A stretch of 64,000 bases of DNA from Aldrovandia affinis (taxonomy: Eukaryota > Chordata > Actinopteri > Notacanthiformes > Halosauridae): NCBI GenBank assembly GCA_029706075.1, contig JAINUG010000130.1:1840383-1904382 (forward strand), written 5' to 3'. Under the pieces are notes generated by a model. That model had not been told where the DNA came from. It saw nothing but the letters and a program-made list of their open reading frames with translations, and ran no database searches. This document shows positions 10,702 through 21,360 of the stretch, one piece after another. Position 1 is the stretch's first letter; every line of letters starts with the position of its first letter. A program made the position numbers and the translations under genes.

Positions 10702-13700
10702 AACTACAACAATAAACACAAATAACAGCACACTGATTAAACTAAGGATGGTGAATTTTTCCTTTAATTGTCCTACAATAGCTTGGATGCACACAACTAA
10801 ATGGCACACAGATTCCCTCCACCAGTGCAACTTCCTTAGTTAAATGGACACACATTGGTAAATAAACTGAAATGGACAAAACAAAGGTTCTTGTATGCAG
10901 CGTAATGTTTTCTCTGATACAAAGTTGTAGTAATCCCTTCATCAACTTGTCCACCCTCCGCTGTGTATGTCTGGATAATAAGACATTTGAGCACACTTTT
11001 TATTCTAACATCAACATGCTTTGTCCTTTGAGCGATGCATTGAGGCAAGTCTAACCCTCTCCTTCAATTATCCATGTAGTTTGAATCAATTATTTCTTCA
11101 AACTTAAGGAAAAAACTTAAGGGAAAATAATGTAACAAAGAACTTTACAGTTAATCAACAATCATATAAGCACTTTACCCAGTTTCATCCTCTACCTGGT
11201 TTACAAAAAACACTTGTTAAATATTTAGGTTTAAGTTTAATCTTGCAATTTAAAGTTAAAGCATCTGTGCATTTCTTTGTTGAAGAAATAGGTATGCATA
11301 CGGGTGTAAGTATAAGTATAGGAATGAGCATTGATATAAGCCGAGGAACAAGACAAGTTTTAGTGCCAGCCAAAATGAACTAAAGTGGGAGATGGCAAGA
11401 GCAATTCACATTTTGTTCCTTGTGGGAAGCACACAATATTCTATTGTCACTGCCACATGGAACCATGCCACTATGACTGTAAACAAACCATGACAAAGGG
11501 TCCCCTGGACCCAGCTCTGCATCTCAGGTACTGCTGGTGGACTGTGACTTTGGCAATGAAGCCGATGAGCTTTGAGATACGAATCTGCCAGGGACAATAT
11601 TGACCAATCGCCACCTGCAGCAGCAGTGTGCGCATCATTTCATGACACCAGCATTCGTCCAATCACCTGGCATACACGGGGATCCAGTAGGCAACGCCAA
11701 AAGTCAAAGTCAGAGGCCAAAGATGGCAGGGTTAGGATTAAACCACAGCTGTATGATTTATTTATTCTATGTGGGCATCTTATATGTATAGAGGGGAGAT
11801 ATCAAGGGGGAGATATCATTTTCAAGGGTGACATGGTCCTTCTGATTTTTAGATATACTTGTTGTACTTGCCCTTAATTGTTTCATTGACATCATTATTT
11901 GCAAAGGAAGTTACTGTGGCCAGTGTTCACGTTGTAAATCGAATGGTAATTGAAAGGTAACTTGTGAGATTGTGCCCATCACTAGAATCCCAGCTCTCTG
12001 CTTTAAAATGTAATAGGGCTCCATAGCCCCAGCTTCAAAGAAAAGGTCAATCATCAATCAAAGGTCAATGTTGCCTCTGCTTGAAGAATTCCTAAGTAGG
12101 GCCAAGTGATATGAAAAATCGACAAAAATATGAATATATTCCCGACATATACAAATATATGAATATGATCATATTTCAAGAGAGATTTAGGGACATTGGA
12201 TCAAATCTCCTATACTTCCTCAGTTACACATACATTCACTAAATCAGTGCCAAGTGAAGGAATGTCCAAGAAGAAATGAACATTGGTTCTTGATGATCAC
12301 GAATGCTTACAGCTGTCAAACTGCGATTATTTCATGCTTTACAATGTCAAAACAATTTTTAGATAATTATAGACTTTCAGCACATTTTTATCTGCTTTAT
12401 CATGTGCGAATTTCCATTGTAATGAAGCACAAAAAGATGACAATGTTTTATAAACGAGATGATTCTTGCCAAGCAGGTTACTTAAATGATGTCAGAACGC
12501 CACGAAAATTGACCCGATAAAATGTGAAAGAGTAACTTTTTTTTGCCAATGACACAGAAAAGTGCATCTATCCTTTGAAATAACGAAGATACATCCATTG
12601 CACGGCACCGACAATGCAACAAAACAAAACAAATATTTTTTCTCACCACTGACAAGCTTTGATGTGCGGGGCTGGATGAAACCAAATCCTCACCACAGTG
12701 ACGGGAAATGTATTGTTCTTAAATGAACCTCTTTTACAACCGTGCTGCCGGTGCGCTACTGTCTGTTGTTCGGAAAAGGAGTGGAACACACCTTAACGCA
12801 CGACTGTGCGGGATTAAAGCTGGTGTCTGTGCATTGCGCTTTGACAACGTTAGAGTTCATGATTGGAAATCGAGGCATCCTTGAATCCAAAGAAAACATC
12901 TGTAGACCTCTATGGAAAAGGACAGCTCTTTCCCAATGGCTGGAGGATTAAACACAGAGGTGACTGTTCTGAGATTAGCTGTAACTGTCCTCAAAGACAG
13001 TAAATGGCGAGCCGAATCGTTCCTGCCAGCTGTAAATATATGTAGCCCCCACTGAGCACAGCAGATAAAGGCATGCAGCCACAGCATACATTACTAGAGA
13101 ACAGAGAATGCTGCTGGGAGGCACGGCAGAACTTTGGCAATGTGATCGGTTTTGAAAATGAGCATGGAGCCACCTAGTTAGATTTGTGGATTCCGATTCC
13201 ATGCCAGTATGACCATTCGGTTTGAAGTGCTGTCTGATATGACATTGAAATATCATTGAATATGATATGACTTCTTCGAAAACAGCAGTGGTTATTAAGG
13301 ATGATTTATTCCCAGCCACCACAGAGACATAACCCTTGTATTCCCTAGATGTGTGTAAAAAATATATAACTATGTACACAATTACATCCAATAGTCATTC
13401 ACAATGGACATCAAGCTCATAAAAACCCCATCCAAGGTCCTTAAAGGTGATGGGTATAGACAAGGAGTGAATGAGCATCGGCTGGCTTTCATAAAGTAGA
13501 TGTTGGCTGTAGGAGCAAGAATGATCTGAATCATTTCATCTCTGAATACAAGCCTGCATCTGGGACACAGCTTACCACTGGGAAAAATCTCACACAGTCA
13601 CAAAGGCGGCCCACATGTTTTAGGGAACACAGTCCAAAGCAGGACATGAGTAATCCTTTATGGGAGGAGTCTATTAATGCCTAGTAATGTGATCACGCTA

Positions 13701-16700
13701 TACACCGTGGCTAAATCTCATTTCGGCGCTGTGGAAAGGATTTCTGCTCACAGAGGCGGGGTGAAAACCGCTCAGGGACTTTATGGAGTGGCTAAATATG
13801 GACAGCGGTGTGGATTTTTGTCAGCCCCATTCAGAAGACCAATTCTGCATTTATGCAAGAACCACTTCCCGGAGATCACAAGGGACAAGCGCTCTCTCTC
13901 CTCACAGCTTCTCATCTCACGCCAGAGCAGCCTCTGAATTACAAGAGTTCTTCTAGTCCTTTTTCTGCCACTGTGAGTGACAGCCAACAGCTCACATCCT
14001 GTCAGGCACTCCGGCTTGGCGGGATTCTCCCAACTCTAGTGAGAACACCAAACGCTAAGCCAGAGGCAGATCATCATGGATGGAGCTGCAGTGGTTCTTC
14101 ATTTCCTTCCACCGCCCTCAAAGCCCTTTCGTCTTTTATACTCAAGTGAGGATGTCCTTCCCACAGTTCTCAATGTTGAAACCAGGCCAAAGCAACTTCC
14201 TTGGAGACAAAGTCACTGGGATGCTCACTAGAATCTTCAGTGGTGAGGCCGGGTGGTCTATGAACTGGGTTCAGAACCACAGGGTTGCAGGTGTGATTCC
14301 CTGGAGGGTCTGAGCAAGGCACTGCGCCTAATTTAAAATGTTTCAGTAAATATCCAGCGGTAAAATTTTCATTAAGAATGGATAAGAGTGTCTGTCAAAT
14401 GTAGTGTAAAAGCAACAGTAATAATAACAGGAAAGTAATTTTGATTAAAAAGTCAGAATATCTCATCTGTTTGGGATACAATACGATCCTGTGGGCAGAT
14501 GCAGGGTTTATTACATTGACGTTAACATTATATATGATTGTGACTGACTACAGTCACAAATAAATACATTAAAAAGTGGAAGACATTTCTCATTTTCCCT
14601 AACTCCATGGCCCTTGTGTCCGTCACCTCAGAGGCCCATTGGATACATATTGCGACGTTTTAACAGGGAAATATGAATGGTAAAGCTTTGCTTTTTTTGC
14701 GTCGGTCAATTTTTGAACCGTATTCCCCAGTGGTGCTTTCTTCACCCCTTCTGGTGTTTATGCTGTAGTTCTGCTTCCTGCTCTGAAGCACTTGACTAAC
14801 CAAGGCCACTGAAGAGCTCTCAGCTCCCTGGAAAAGAAATGGGGAGGGGGGGCGAGAATCTAGTGATGGCTCTATGCAGGCCAGGGAAAAATACTGTACA
14901 CTTGAGTGCACACACTGCCTATTAGTAGGCTGTTCGTCTGAACAGGAAGAAGACAGGGCATTATGGGCAACGCTGGGCAAGGGAGCCCACGAAACAGAGC
15001 TGTCACGTCAGCCACCTCATGACTAATGCATTTTGCTTCAGTGCTATTATGGATTTATTCTGCATGGTTACTATGCTTGGGATTGTTAAAAATGGTGTAT
15101 GTTGAAAACAGCCTGCATTATTAAGTGTTCTGGGGAAATCTTATTGTGAAATACGCAGCTGGAATTTGAATACAATGATATCATGGTGCCTATACCTATG
15201 ACCCCCAAAGGGTCACTGCAGTGGGATATGATTATGATGCTATACTGAACTTAGTATTATCTATGAATCATAGAGAGGCGCATTAGCTGAGAAAATATCC
15301 TTAAGCCTTGGTTATCTACTGCTACTTTGCATAATTGCACTGTACCAATTTTAAAATCCCCTTTTCTTGAAATACTTTTGATAATTTACAGTATATAATA
15401 CAAATTGTCAAAAGCATTTAAGAATAAAAAAGGCACTTAAATAAAATGCCTGTACACTAAGTCTGGCTCTTTGCCATTTGTTTCATTTCTAAAAAATAAT
15501 TCAATAAACTGTTAATATAATATAGTATCACAGTGGGCCAATGAGCAGACTGAAATTCGAAGGTCATCCATCCGCACACTCAATGTATTGTATCAAGGGA
15601 TTGTATCACACTGCTAAGAAAATGATTGTAATGGTTTTTTCCCTCAGGGGTAATGTAAACGTCACACAAGTAAAGTGCCATTTGATTTTCATTTGACTGA
15701 CAAGAAAGATTGGAATTACTGCTGTGGAAAAGCTAGTTTATGCTTTTCTGCATTTGCAAAAAAGGTGGAATATGGCAAGGAAAATCTTCATAGTCAATAG
15801 CTAACTTCATTTCTCATGCAAATCTGTAACACATTCCTTAATGATTTCAAAGGTCTAGCTACATGTGTCTTCTTGAATGCCCTGGCATAGGCTTATCCTA
15901 TCCTACAAAAAAAGTATTGCACAATGCCCACACAGATTCTCCGGAACTGTTACAATTACCGACTAATGTCCAATCAGCTCCCTCTTTAAGGCCACCCATT
16001 TAAATGCTAAAACGGCATTAAAAGGACACACAAATCTCAAGGGAATACGCTTAATACTATCAAATCCACCCAAGAGTTCATCCAGGAACATTATAATCAT
16101 GTGCCTTGGCTGGGAATTTGTCTTGGTGATGCGGCAGGGGAAGAGTCCATTAATCACCCCCTTCTGCAAATGAGTGATTCAGTGTCAGCACCTACGTGTC
16201 CCATGCAACATTTCACAGGTGGCCTTTGTTCGCTCTTCACTGTCCACAGTGGTCCTTTCCATTTTAGAGCCCCGCTCAAGACAGGTGAACTAACCCCCCA
16301 AACACTCAATGCAGGCTCCATTTGACAGATATGGCCATGTGGTCTGGATGAGATGGCATCACATGGCGGTTACATGTAACTGTACATGAAAGTGCATGCG
16401 ACTACACGATTTCTTGATCCTGACACACTCTAAACTCGAAAAGTGTATCCTCAGTTTTCTTTGTCAAAGTGACAGCACTTTATTATAAAGACCCATAGGC
16501 ATCTGCGACAGGACTGGTTCATATTCCATACTTGATATGCGGTAAAACGTGCATTGTGCCGGCATTCTGTTTAGTATGCGGTGTGTTTCCGTTTTCAGTT
16601 CCACAGCTTTTAACAGTTGAATTATGAGTAACTATGTCTTGCTGGTTCCATCTGGCCACACTGTAAACATACGCTCTTTTCTTCTCACTCCCCCTCCAAC

Positions 16701-16734
16701 AACAGTATATTTGGCAGTTTCCCTCCCTCGGCTT
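10702..16734. other. Intergenic DNA, no host gene seen
   Basis: No supported gene. The open frames here (up to 138 codons near 12975-13391 on the minus strand) have no recognisable domain, biased composition or splice context, and look like chance. The only clear feature is the SINE at 14238-14405. The block 13680-14140 is a little richer in GC than its surroundings but has no further structure. Confidence 0.5.
14238..14405 (+). mobile_element. tRNA-derived SINE, degenerate
   Basis: The head has GGGTTGCAGGTGTGATTCCC, a decayed RNA polymerase III B box. It is followed by a GAGCAAGGCACTGCGCC core, then CAGTAAATATCCAGC, and a tail ending GGATAAGAGTGTCTGTCAAA. The order and motifs match the better SINE copies at 26546-26747 and 37605-37823, which are inverted relative to this one. 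No clear target duplication was found. Confidence 0.75.
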
Positions 16735-16995
16735 TTCCAATCGGAGATTAAATAGCGAGTCGAGGTGCGCACAGATACCCGGCTCGCTGTCTCCACCTCG
16801 ACACACCGGGGGGCGGCCGATGCAGAGAGCTGGCTTCGGGCGTAGATTACTAACTGCTCGCGGCCTGGATGCCAGCACGTCACAGGGCCGCCCCGCGAGG
16901 GCGATATCGCGACGGGTCGGCTGACCTACAAGCGTAAGCCCCGCAAAAGTTCATGTGAAACTTTACTCTCCACCCGGTCGGTGGTGCCGCTCGGC
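16735..16995. promoter_or_regulatory. CpG-rich patch, possible regulatory element
   Basis: About 20 CG dinucleotides fall between roughly 16770 and 16945, far above the surrounding sequence, with blocks such as GGGGCGGCCGATG and CGATATCGCGACGGGTCGG. It lies about 4 kb upstream of klhl4 exon 1. Dense CpG in otherwise CpG-poor fish DNA is typical of unmethylated promoters or enhancers, but no transcript start or open gene can be tied to it. Confidence 0.4.
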
Positions 16996-19900
16996 TTCAT
17001 AGTGGCAATCTGACAAAATCAAATTTGCCGAGAGAGAGGGGCCTGGGCATGGTCTGAATGCACAATTTACAGTTGTTCTCGGAATGCCAGTTCTGCTGTT
17101 TACTGACATTTTCATGGATGGTTTGAGAGTGAAATTGGATCCGTTTCATGTGTTGGGCCTGCAGGTTTGCCCATTTTCGGTTGGAGAGAAACCGAGGCAG
17201 CTGAGATGCAAGATGCTGATTTGGGAAGGTGAGCTGAGGGGGAATGTATCTGACAAAGTCATAGGGCTGAGTAAAAATCTATCCATGACGTGTTGAAACT
17301 GCCATTGTTCTACTTGGAGTCTGTTCTGAGGCTTGATTCATGAGTCAACGGACAAGGATGGAATGATTGTTCATAGATTTTTACTAGATTAATTACACAT
17401 GAAATGGGCATCAACACGAAACATAGAGGAAATGAAACAGGAAAAGATAATGGAATATTATGTGGGTCTATGGTTTTAGCTTCCCAATCCCTATGTTGTA
17501 ATCGCATTTTGAGAATATCCTAAGGCCAGCAACTGCAGGAAAATCAGATAGCCAAGTGAAGGAGAGGAAGTGTTGGAAGGCTGTAATTCTGTGATTCAAT
17601 GCAAGGATGATGGAGGCTTTTACAGATGACAAATTACTGTATTGTGTGGTTTTGTTGAACATTTTTTTTCCAAGTCATCACATTACATTAGTCTGAATAT
17701 ATAAATTCAAACAAGCTTTCAAAATGCAAAACATGAATAAATTATCAAGATGGGGAGAGTGAAAAAAAATCTTCTGATGTCATTGAATTTTTTTTTAATG
17801 CAGTCTACTAGGGCATTAAAATTCAAAGTGAATTTTGCCAGTGGGTCATTACTCCCCCCTGCCCACCCCCTTTTTGCAGTTCTAATTGGGAGAGAAGGCA
17901 GAGAGCTCTTCCACCCCACCCCTGCCCCCCTGCGCCCACACACACACACAGACACACACACACACACATCACTGCCACAGTAAACAGAAGGCAGGCTGAT
18001 TTAAAAGTATAACTGTTTCATATTTTCAGGCTTGTCAGTTGAGCACTCAGCAGAAGGCACACCACATGAATAAATTATTGACTGTATCAGTGGTAGCTGA
18101 GCTGCAAATCCTAGAAATATATAAAAAGACAACAGATAAAAATGCACATTTATATCTGCTATTCCATAGTATAATGCAATAATTCCCTCACAGCTGTTGT
18201 TTAATATTCAATTGTATCACAGCACAGACCACACAAACACCGGGGAAGTGACGGGTAGCGATAACAAATGAATTTCGTGTCACAGTCCAGAATTTGGCAA
18301 TGCTGGCATCTGATGTTATGGCCTGGTACTAAAGGCCAGTGATATATGTTTAGGATCTATGGATCCCATCATTGTGTTTCATGAATTTCATCAAAGGCAG
18401 AACTGATATTTCTGGCTATGGTTTTTATTCACAGAGGCAATACGCACAATGTACATAGTAAGAGAACATTGCCTAGTTTTTCAGCAACAGCTTGAACAAT
18501 ACCATATCAGAGATATTGCAACCCTAAATTTTATTCTATTTCTGTGAGAAGTCGAGGATTTATGCCCTTCTCCCTCTTTCCTCTCTTTCATTTGTCTTGT
18601 CATTGTGATGTAGACTGAGGAAGCAGGAAGCCCACCGCAGGCTGGAAGAAAATAGCAGGGATTGGAGCCCCCAGGCAGCTCCATTCAAGTGCACAGCGTT
18701 TAAATGCCTGCGATTCATCGCGGAATACCAGTCATATTTCAAAATCTATACAGAGGACAGTGGAGTGATTAGATCCTATGGATCCTCACAATCTTCCAGC
18801 TTTGCTCAGACGGTTGAAATGAAAACGGTGCCATTGTAGCATTGTCAGCACACATGAAATCACATTATCCCCAGTAGAACTCCCAATACGTATGAACTGC
18901 TTCAAACCGCATACCTACCAGGAGATACCAGAAGATGGCTGGTGGTATTGAGCCATAAGCTGCAATCCTCTGTTTTGTACTTTTTCATGCCTTTTTATGA
19001 CTGTTATGCTTACGGTTTCCTGAGAGACGCATCTGGCTAAACCTGGCACGGAGCCTGCAATAACCCCTCGGGTACATGGGATTCATTCCTCCCCTGTAAT
19101 TCCAATTTCCTATAATGCGCAATCTTGCCTGGACCTTTATCTCCACGCGGGAACGGCTCCTCGCAAAGAGGCTGGGCCTTATCAGAATAATCACTACATC
19201 TGACACTGTCCCCAAGGAGCAGCTGCCACCTCTGTTTCCGTGGACGAATATCAATGAGCCGACACATTTGGATACATACACCCCCCCGCCCCCGAATGAT
19301 CAGAGCACCTCATACTAAACCTGTCGTGAGACAGTATGTCCATAGGAGGCCATGGTAAGGATTGAAATGGAACTTTTCTGTGGGGAGAAGCCCCGTCGAG
19401 TGCTTTAGGTAATGTTCTTTGTGAGTAACCCTGACGATGAATCGTTAGCCAGACAGCATATCAACGCGGCCTTATCCTCTCTCACCGCACACGTCGCGCA
19501 TCAGTTCGAATCGCTCTGGTGTAAATGCGACGGGAAGGCTTGCACCACGCCTTGGCCAAGAACGTCTTTCTTGAAAGCTTACCAGCAGCCCCGGTATGTT
19601 GCGGAAACTCAACACTGCGAGCGATAGAATCAAAGCCGGGCAAAGACACCTGTCTCATCGTCCTTTGATTAATCTCCCCCTGAATGATCGGGGGGGATCT
19701 TCACGTCACCATTAAAACTTTGAACCGAATGACATTGGAAGAACAAATTACCATTGAATTGCATTAAGAGGTGACAAGCAGTTATTTTTTTATTTATTTC
19801 CCAGCTCCCAAGTATGCCAGGGTTTCTAGGAATTGTGAATTAATTTCTTTTTTCATGCAGATTTGAATCAAGTATGATTCGCAAAAGTGGTAGTACTATA

Positions 19901-20040
19901 AGCCCTATATCTTCCCTTGAGATTCATTAATTCACTGGATGTCACTAAGACATTGGGGGCGGGGGGGGGGTCATATTTCTGCAGTTTCCTGCGTGGAGAG
20001 AATTGAGTCTGCTTCCTCCTGGATACGGTCTGATGTGGGG
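16996..20040. other. Proximal intergenic DNA upstream of klhl4
   Basis: No gene is supported. The segment includes a CA microsatellite (17936-17969), several C- or G-runs (near 17850-17930, 19283 and 19956-19970) and a moderately GC-rich block at about 19400-19640 whose plus-strand frame has no recognisable domain. Confidence 0.5.
17936..17969 (+). repeat. CA dinucleotide microsatellite
   Basis: A run of CA units interrupted once by GA, next to C-rich sequence. Confidence 0.95.
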
Positions 20041-20048
20041 AGGTATTA

Positions 20049-20059
20049 TGTGTGTGTGT

Positions 20060-20090
<31 letters not shown>

Positions 20091-20143
20091 CATTTGTGTG
20101 TATGAGCATGTGTGTGTGTGCGTGTGTGTTGTATGTGTGCGTG
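20049..20143 (+). repeat. GT/TG microsatellite, compound
   Basis: Two blocks of TG repeats separated by CATTTGTGTGTATGAGCA, with single TA and CG interruptions. It lies directly before the GA-rich purine tracts of the klhl4 promoter region. Confidence 0.95.
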
Positions 20144-20148
20144 ACTAA

Positions 20149-20380
20149 CTGAGAGAAAGTGAGGGAGACAGGGGAGAGAACGGGGAGAAGAAGAGGGTGA
20201 GAGAGAAGGGGAGGGAGAGGGAGGGAGTAAAGGGCATAGAGAAAAAGAGAGAGATAAGGGAAGAGAGAGAAGGGAAAGAGAGGGGGGGGGCAGAGGGAGT
20301 GCGAAGGGGAGAGAGAAGGAAAAGGGAGGGGGGGAGAGAGACAGAGGGTGGAGGGAGAGGCAGAGAGAGTGCAGAAGACC
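20149..20380 (+). repeat. GA-rich polypurine tract 1
   Basis: About 230 bases made almost wholly of A and G on the plus strand, with GAGAGA, GGGAGG and AAGGGG mixtures. The long open frames on both strands across it (for example Glu/Arg/Gly-rich or Ser/Leu/Pro-rich) are composition artefacts. It lies about 560-790 bp upstream of the klhl4 start codon. Confidence 0.95.
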
Positions 20381-20595
20381 CAGCTGGCCAGAGGAGAGAG
20401 TGCTGTTGGCTGCTGTCTTCCTTTCTAAGCTGATTTACTTGTTTAAGGTCTGACCTCATCATCCTGTCAGTATGGTCCCCAACCTCCTGTGGTGGGAGCA
20501 GCCCTAAAATCATCAGCTGAAGCCAGTGGAAACAGCGGCGGGATCGTGAGGCACTGCTTCCTCCTGTTTGTTTTCAGCCTGTGCGAGTGCGTAGA

Positions 20596-20652
20596 GAGAG
20601 AGAGTGAGAGAGAGAGAGAGAGGGAGGGAGAGAGAGAGAGAGAGAGAGAGGG
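20596..20652 (+). repeat. GA microsatellite, tract 2
   Basis: A run of GA units with a few TG, GG and AG interruptions within the presumed klhl4 promoter or leader. Slipped-strand length change would be expected. Confidence 0.95.
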
Positions 20653-20791
20653 AGCACATCGTGTATGTGCATTAACTGAGCTCCCGGAGCAGTGGAGAGA
20701 GTGAGAAGAGGTGGAATCGTGTCGAGTGCGAGCCTAGGCACACGCAAGAGCAGCGTAGACTGTTCTTTTCTCCTCCACAGATCAACAACAA

Positions 20792-20863
20792 CAGAGAGAG
20801 GGAAAGGAGAAAGAGAGAGAAGGGAGGAGAGAGAGAGAGAGAGGGAGAGAGAGAGAGAGAGAG
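20792..20863 (+). repeat. GA microsatellite, tract 3
   Basis: A near-pure purine run of GA units that ends 73 bp before the klhl4 start codon. It is likely part of the transcribed 5' leader. Confidence 0.95.
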
Positions 20864-20935
20864 GTGTTCATTGCCTTCTTTATTGTTTCTTGGGATTCCA
20901 CTTTTTATTGCCTTCATAAAAAACCGGAGAAGAGG

Positions 20936-21360
20936 ATGTCGGTGTCGGGGAAGAAGGAGTTTGACGTGAAGCAGATCCTCAGGCTCCGCTGGCGCTGGTT
21001 CAGCCACTCCTCCCAGAGTTCGGCGGGCAGCGGGAGCTACATCCAGCAGGAGGGCTTTGATCACCGGGGAAACCCGGCCCAGAGCAGGTTAAAGAGTCAC
21101 TCGCGGGACAGGAGCGGGCTCCGCAAGAGCAACAGCCCCGTGCACAGCATCCTGGCGCCGACCCCGGGGCCCACGCCAGTCTACGCCAGACCGGGCCATC
21201 AATCATGGCACCAGCAGAACCTCATCCCGCACCTGCAGTCCAGCGAGGAGCTGCCTAAATCCGGCTCGCCCGAGAGCGCCAGAAAGGAGGACGCCAAGAG
21301 CGGCCAGGAGGATGTGAAGAGCCACCCGGAGGACCCGTTAGAAGTGGAAGCGAGAGAAAG
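20936..21360 (+). CDS. klhl4: klhl4 exon 1: start codon and N-terminal region
   Basis: KLHL4 belongs to the KLHL1/4/5 group of BTB-BACK-Kelch proteins; most such proteins act as substrate adaptors for cullin-3 ubiquitin ligases. The exon codes for 141 full residues plus two bases of the next codon. The protein opens [20 protein letters not shown], which I recall as the start of vertebrate KLHL4. Further on, [17 protein letters not shown]-like (RKSNSPVH) and ILAP-PGP blocks also fit KLHL4, while KLHL1 and KLHL5 diverge here. After a basic, Trp-rich start, the region is rich in Ser, Pro, Gly and Glu and is probably disordered. The ATG at 20936 is the first in this frame and has A at -3. The exon ends AAAG before the donor GTACGG. 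Reading on past the donor would stop after eight residues (TAG at 21386-21388), so splicing is required. Confidence 0.93.

Larger units (their letters stand above)
20381..20935 (+). promoter_or_regulatory. klhl4: Likely klhl4 promoter and 5' leader
   Basis: This is the region directly before the klhl4 start codon. Two further GA tracts (about 20596-20652 and 20792-20863) lie in it. No clear TATA box is seen, and the transcription start cannot be placed. If the leader reaches 20665, it holds a five-codon upstream frame (ATG at 20665, stop at 20677-20679). A spliced leader from further upstream cannot be excluded. Confidence 0.5.

Noticed and set aside
12975..13391. 138-codon minus-strand open frame
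   Set aside because: No domain or homologue recognised and no promoter or splice support; treated as chance.
20864..20935. A 24-residue hydrophobic N-terminal extension of klhl4
   Set aside because: The codon at 20864 is GTG, not ATG. The first in-frame ATG is at 20936 and matches the known KLHL4 start.
20145..21064. Ser/Leu/Pro-rich and Glu/Arg-rich frames on both strands, up to 130 codons
   Set aside because: They are products of the GA/TC tracts and of antisense reading of klhl4 exon 1.
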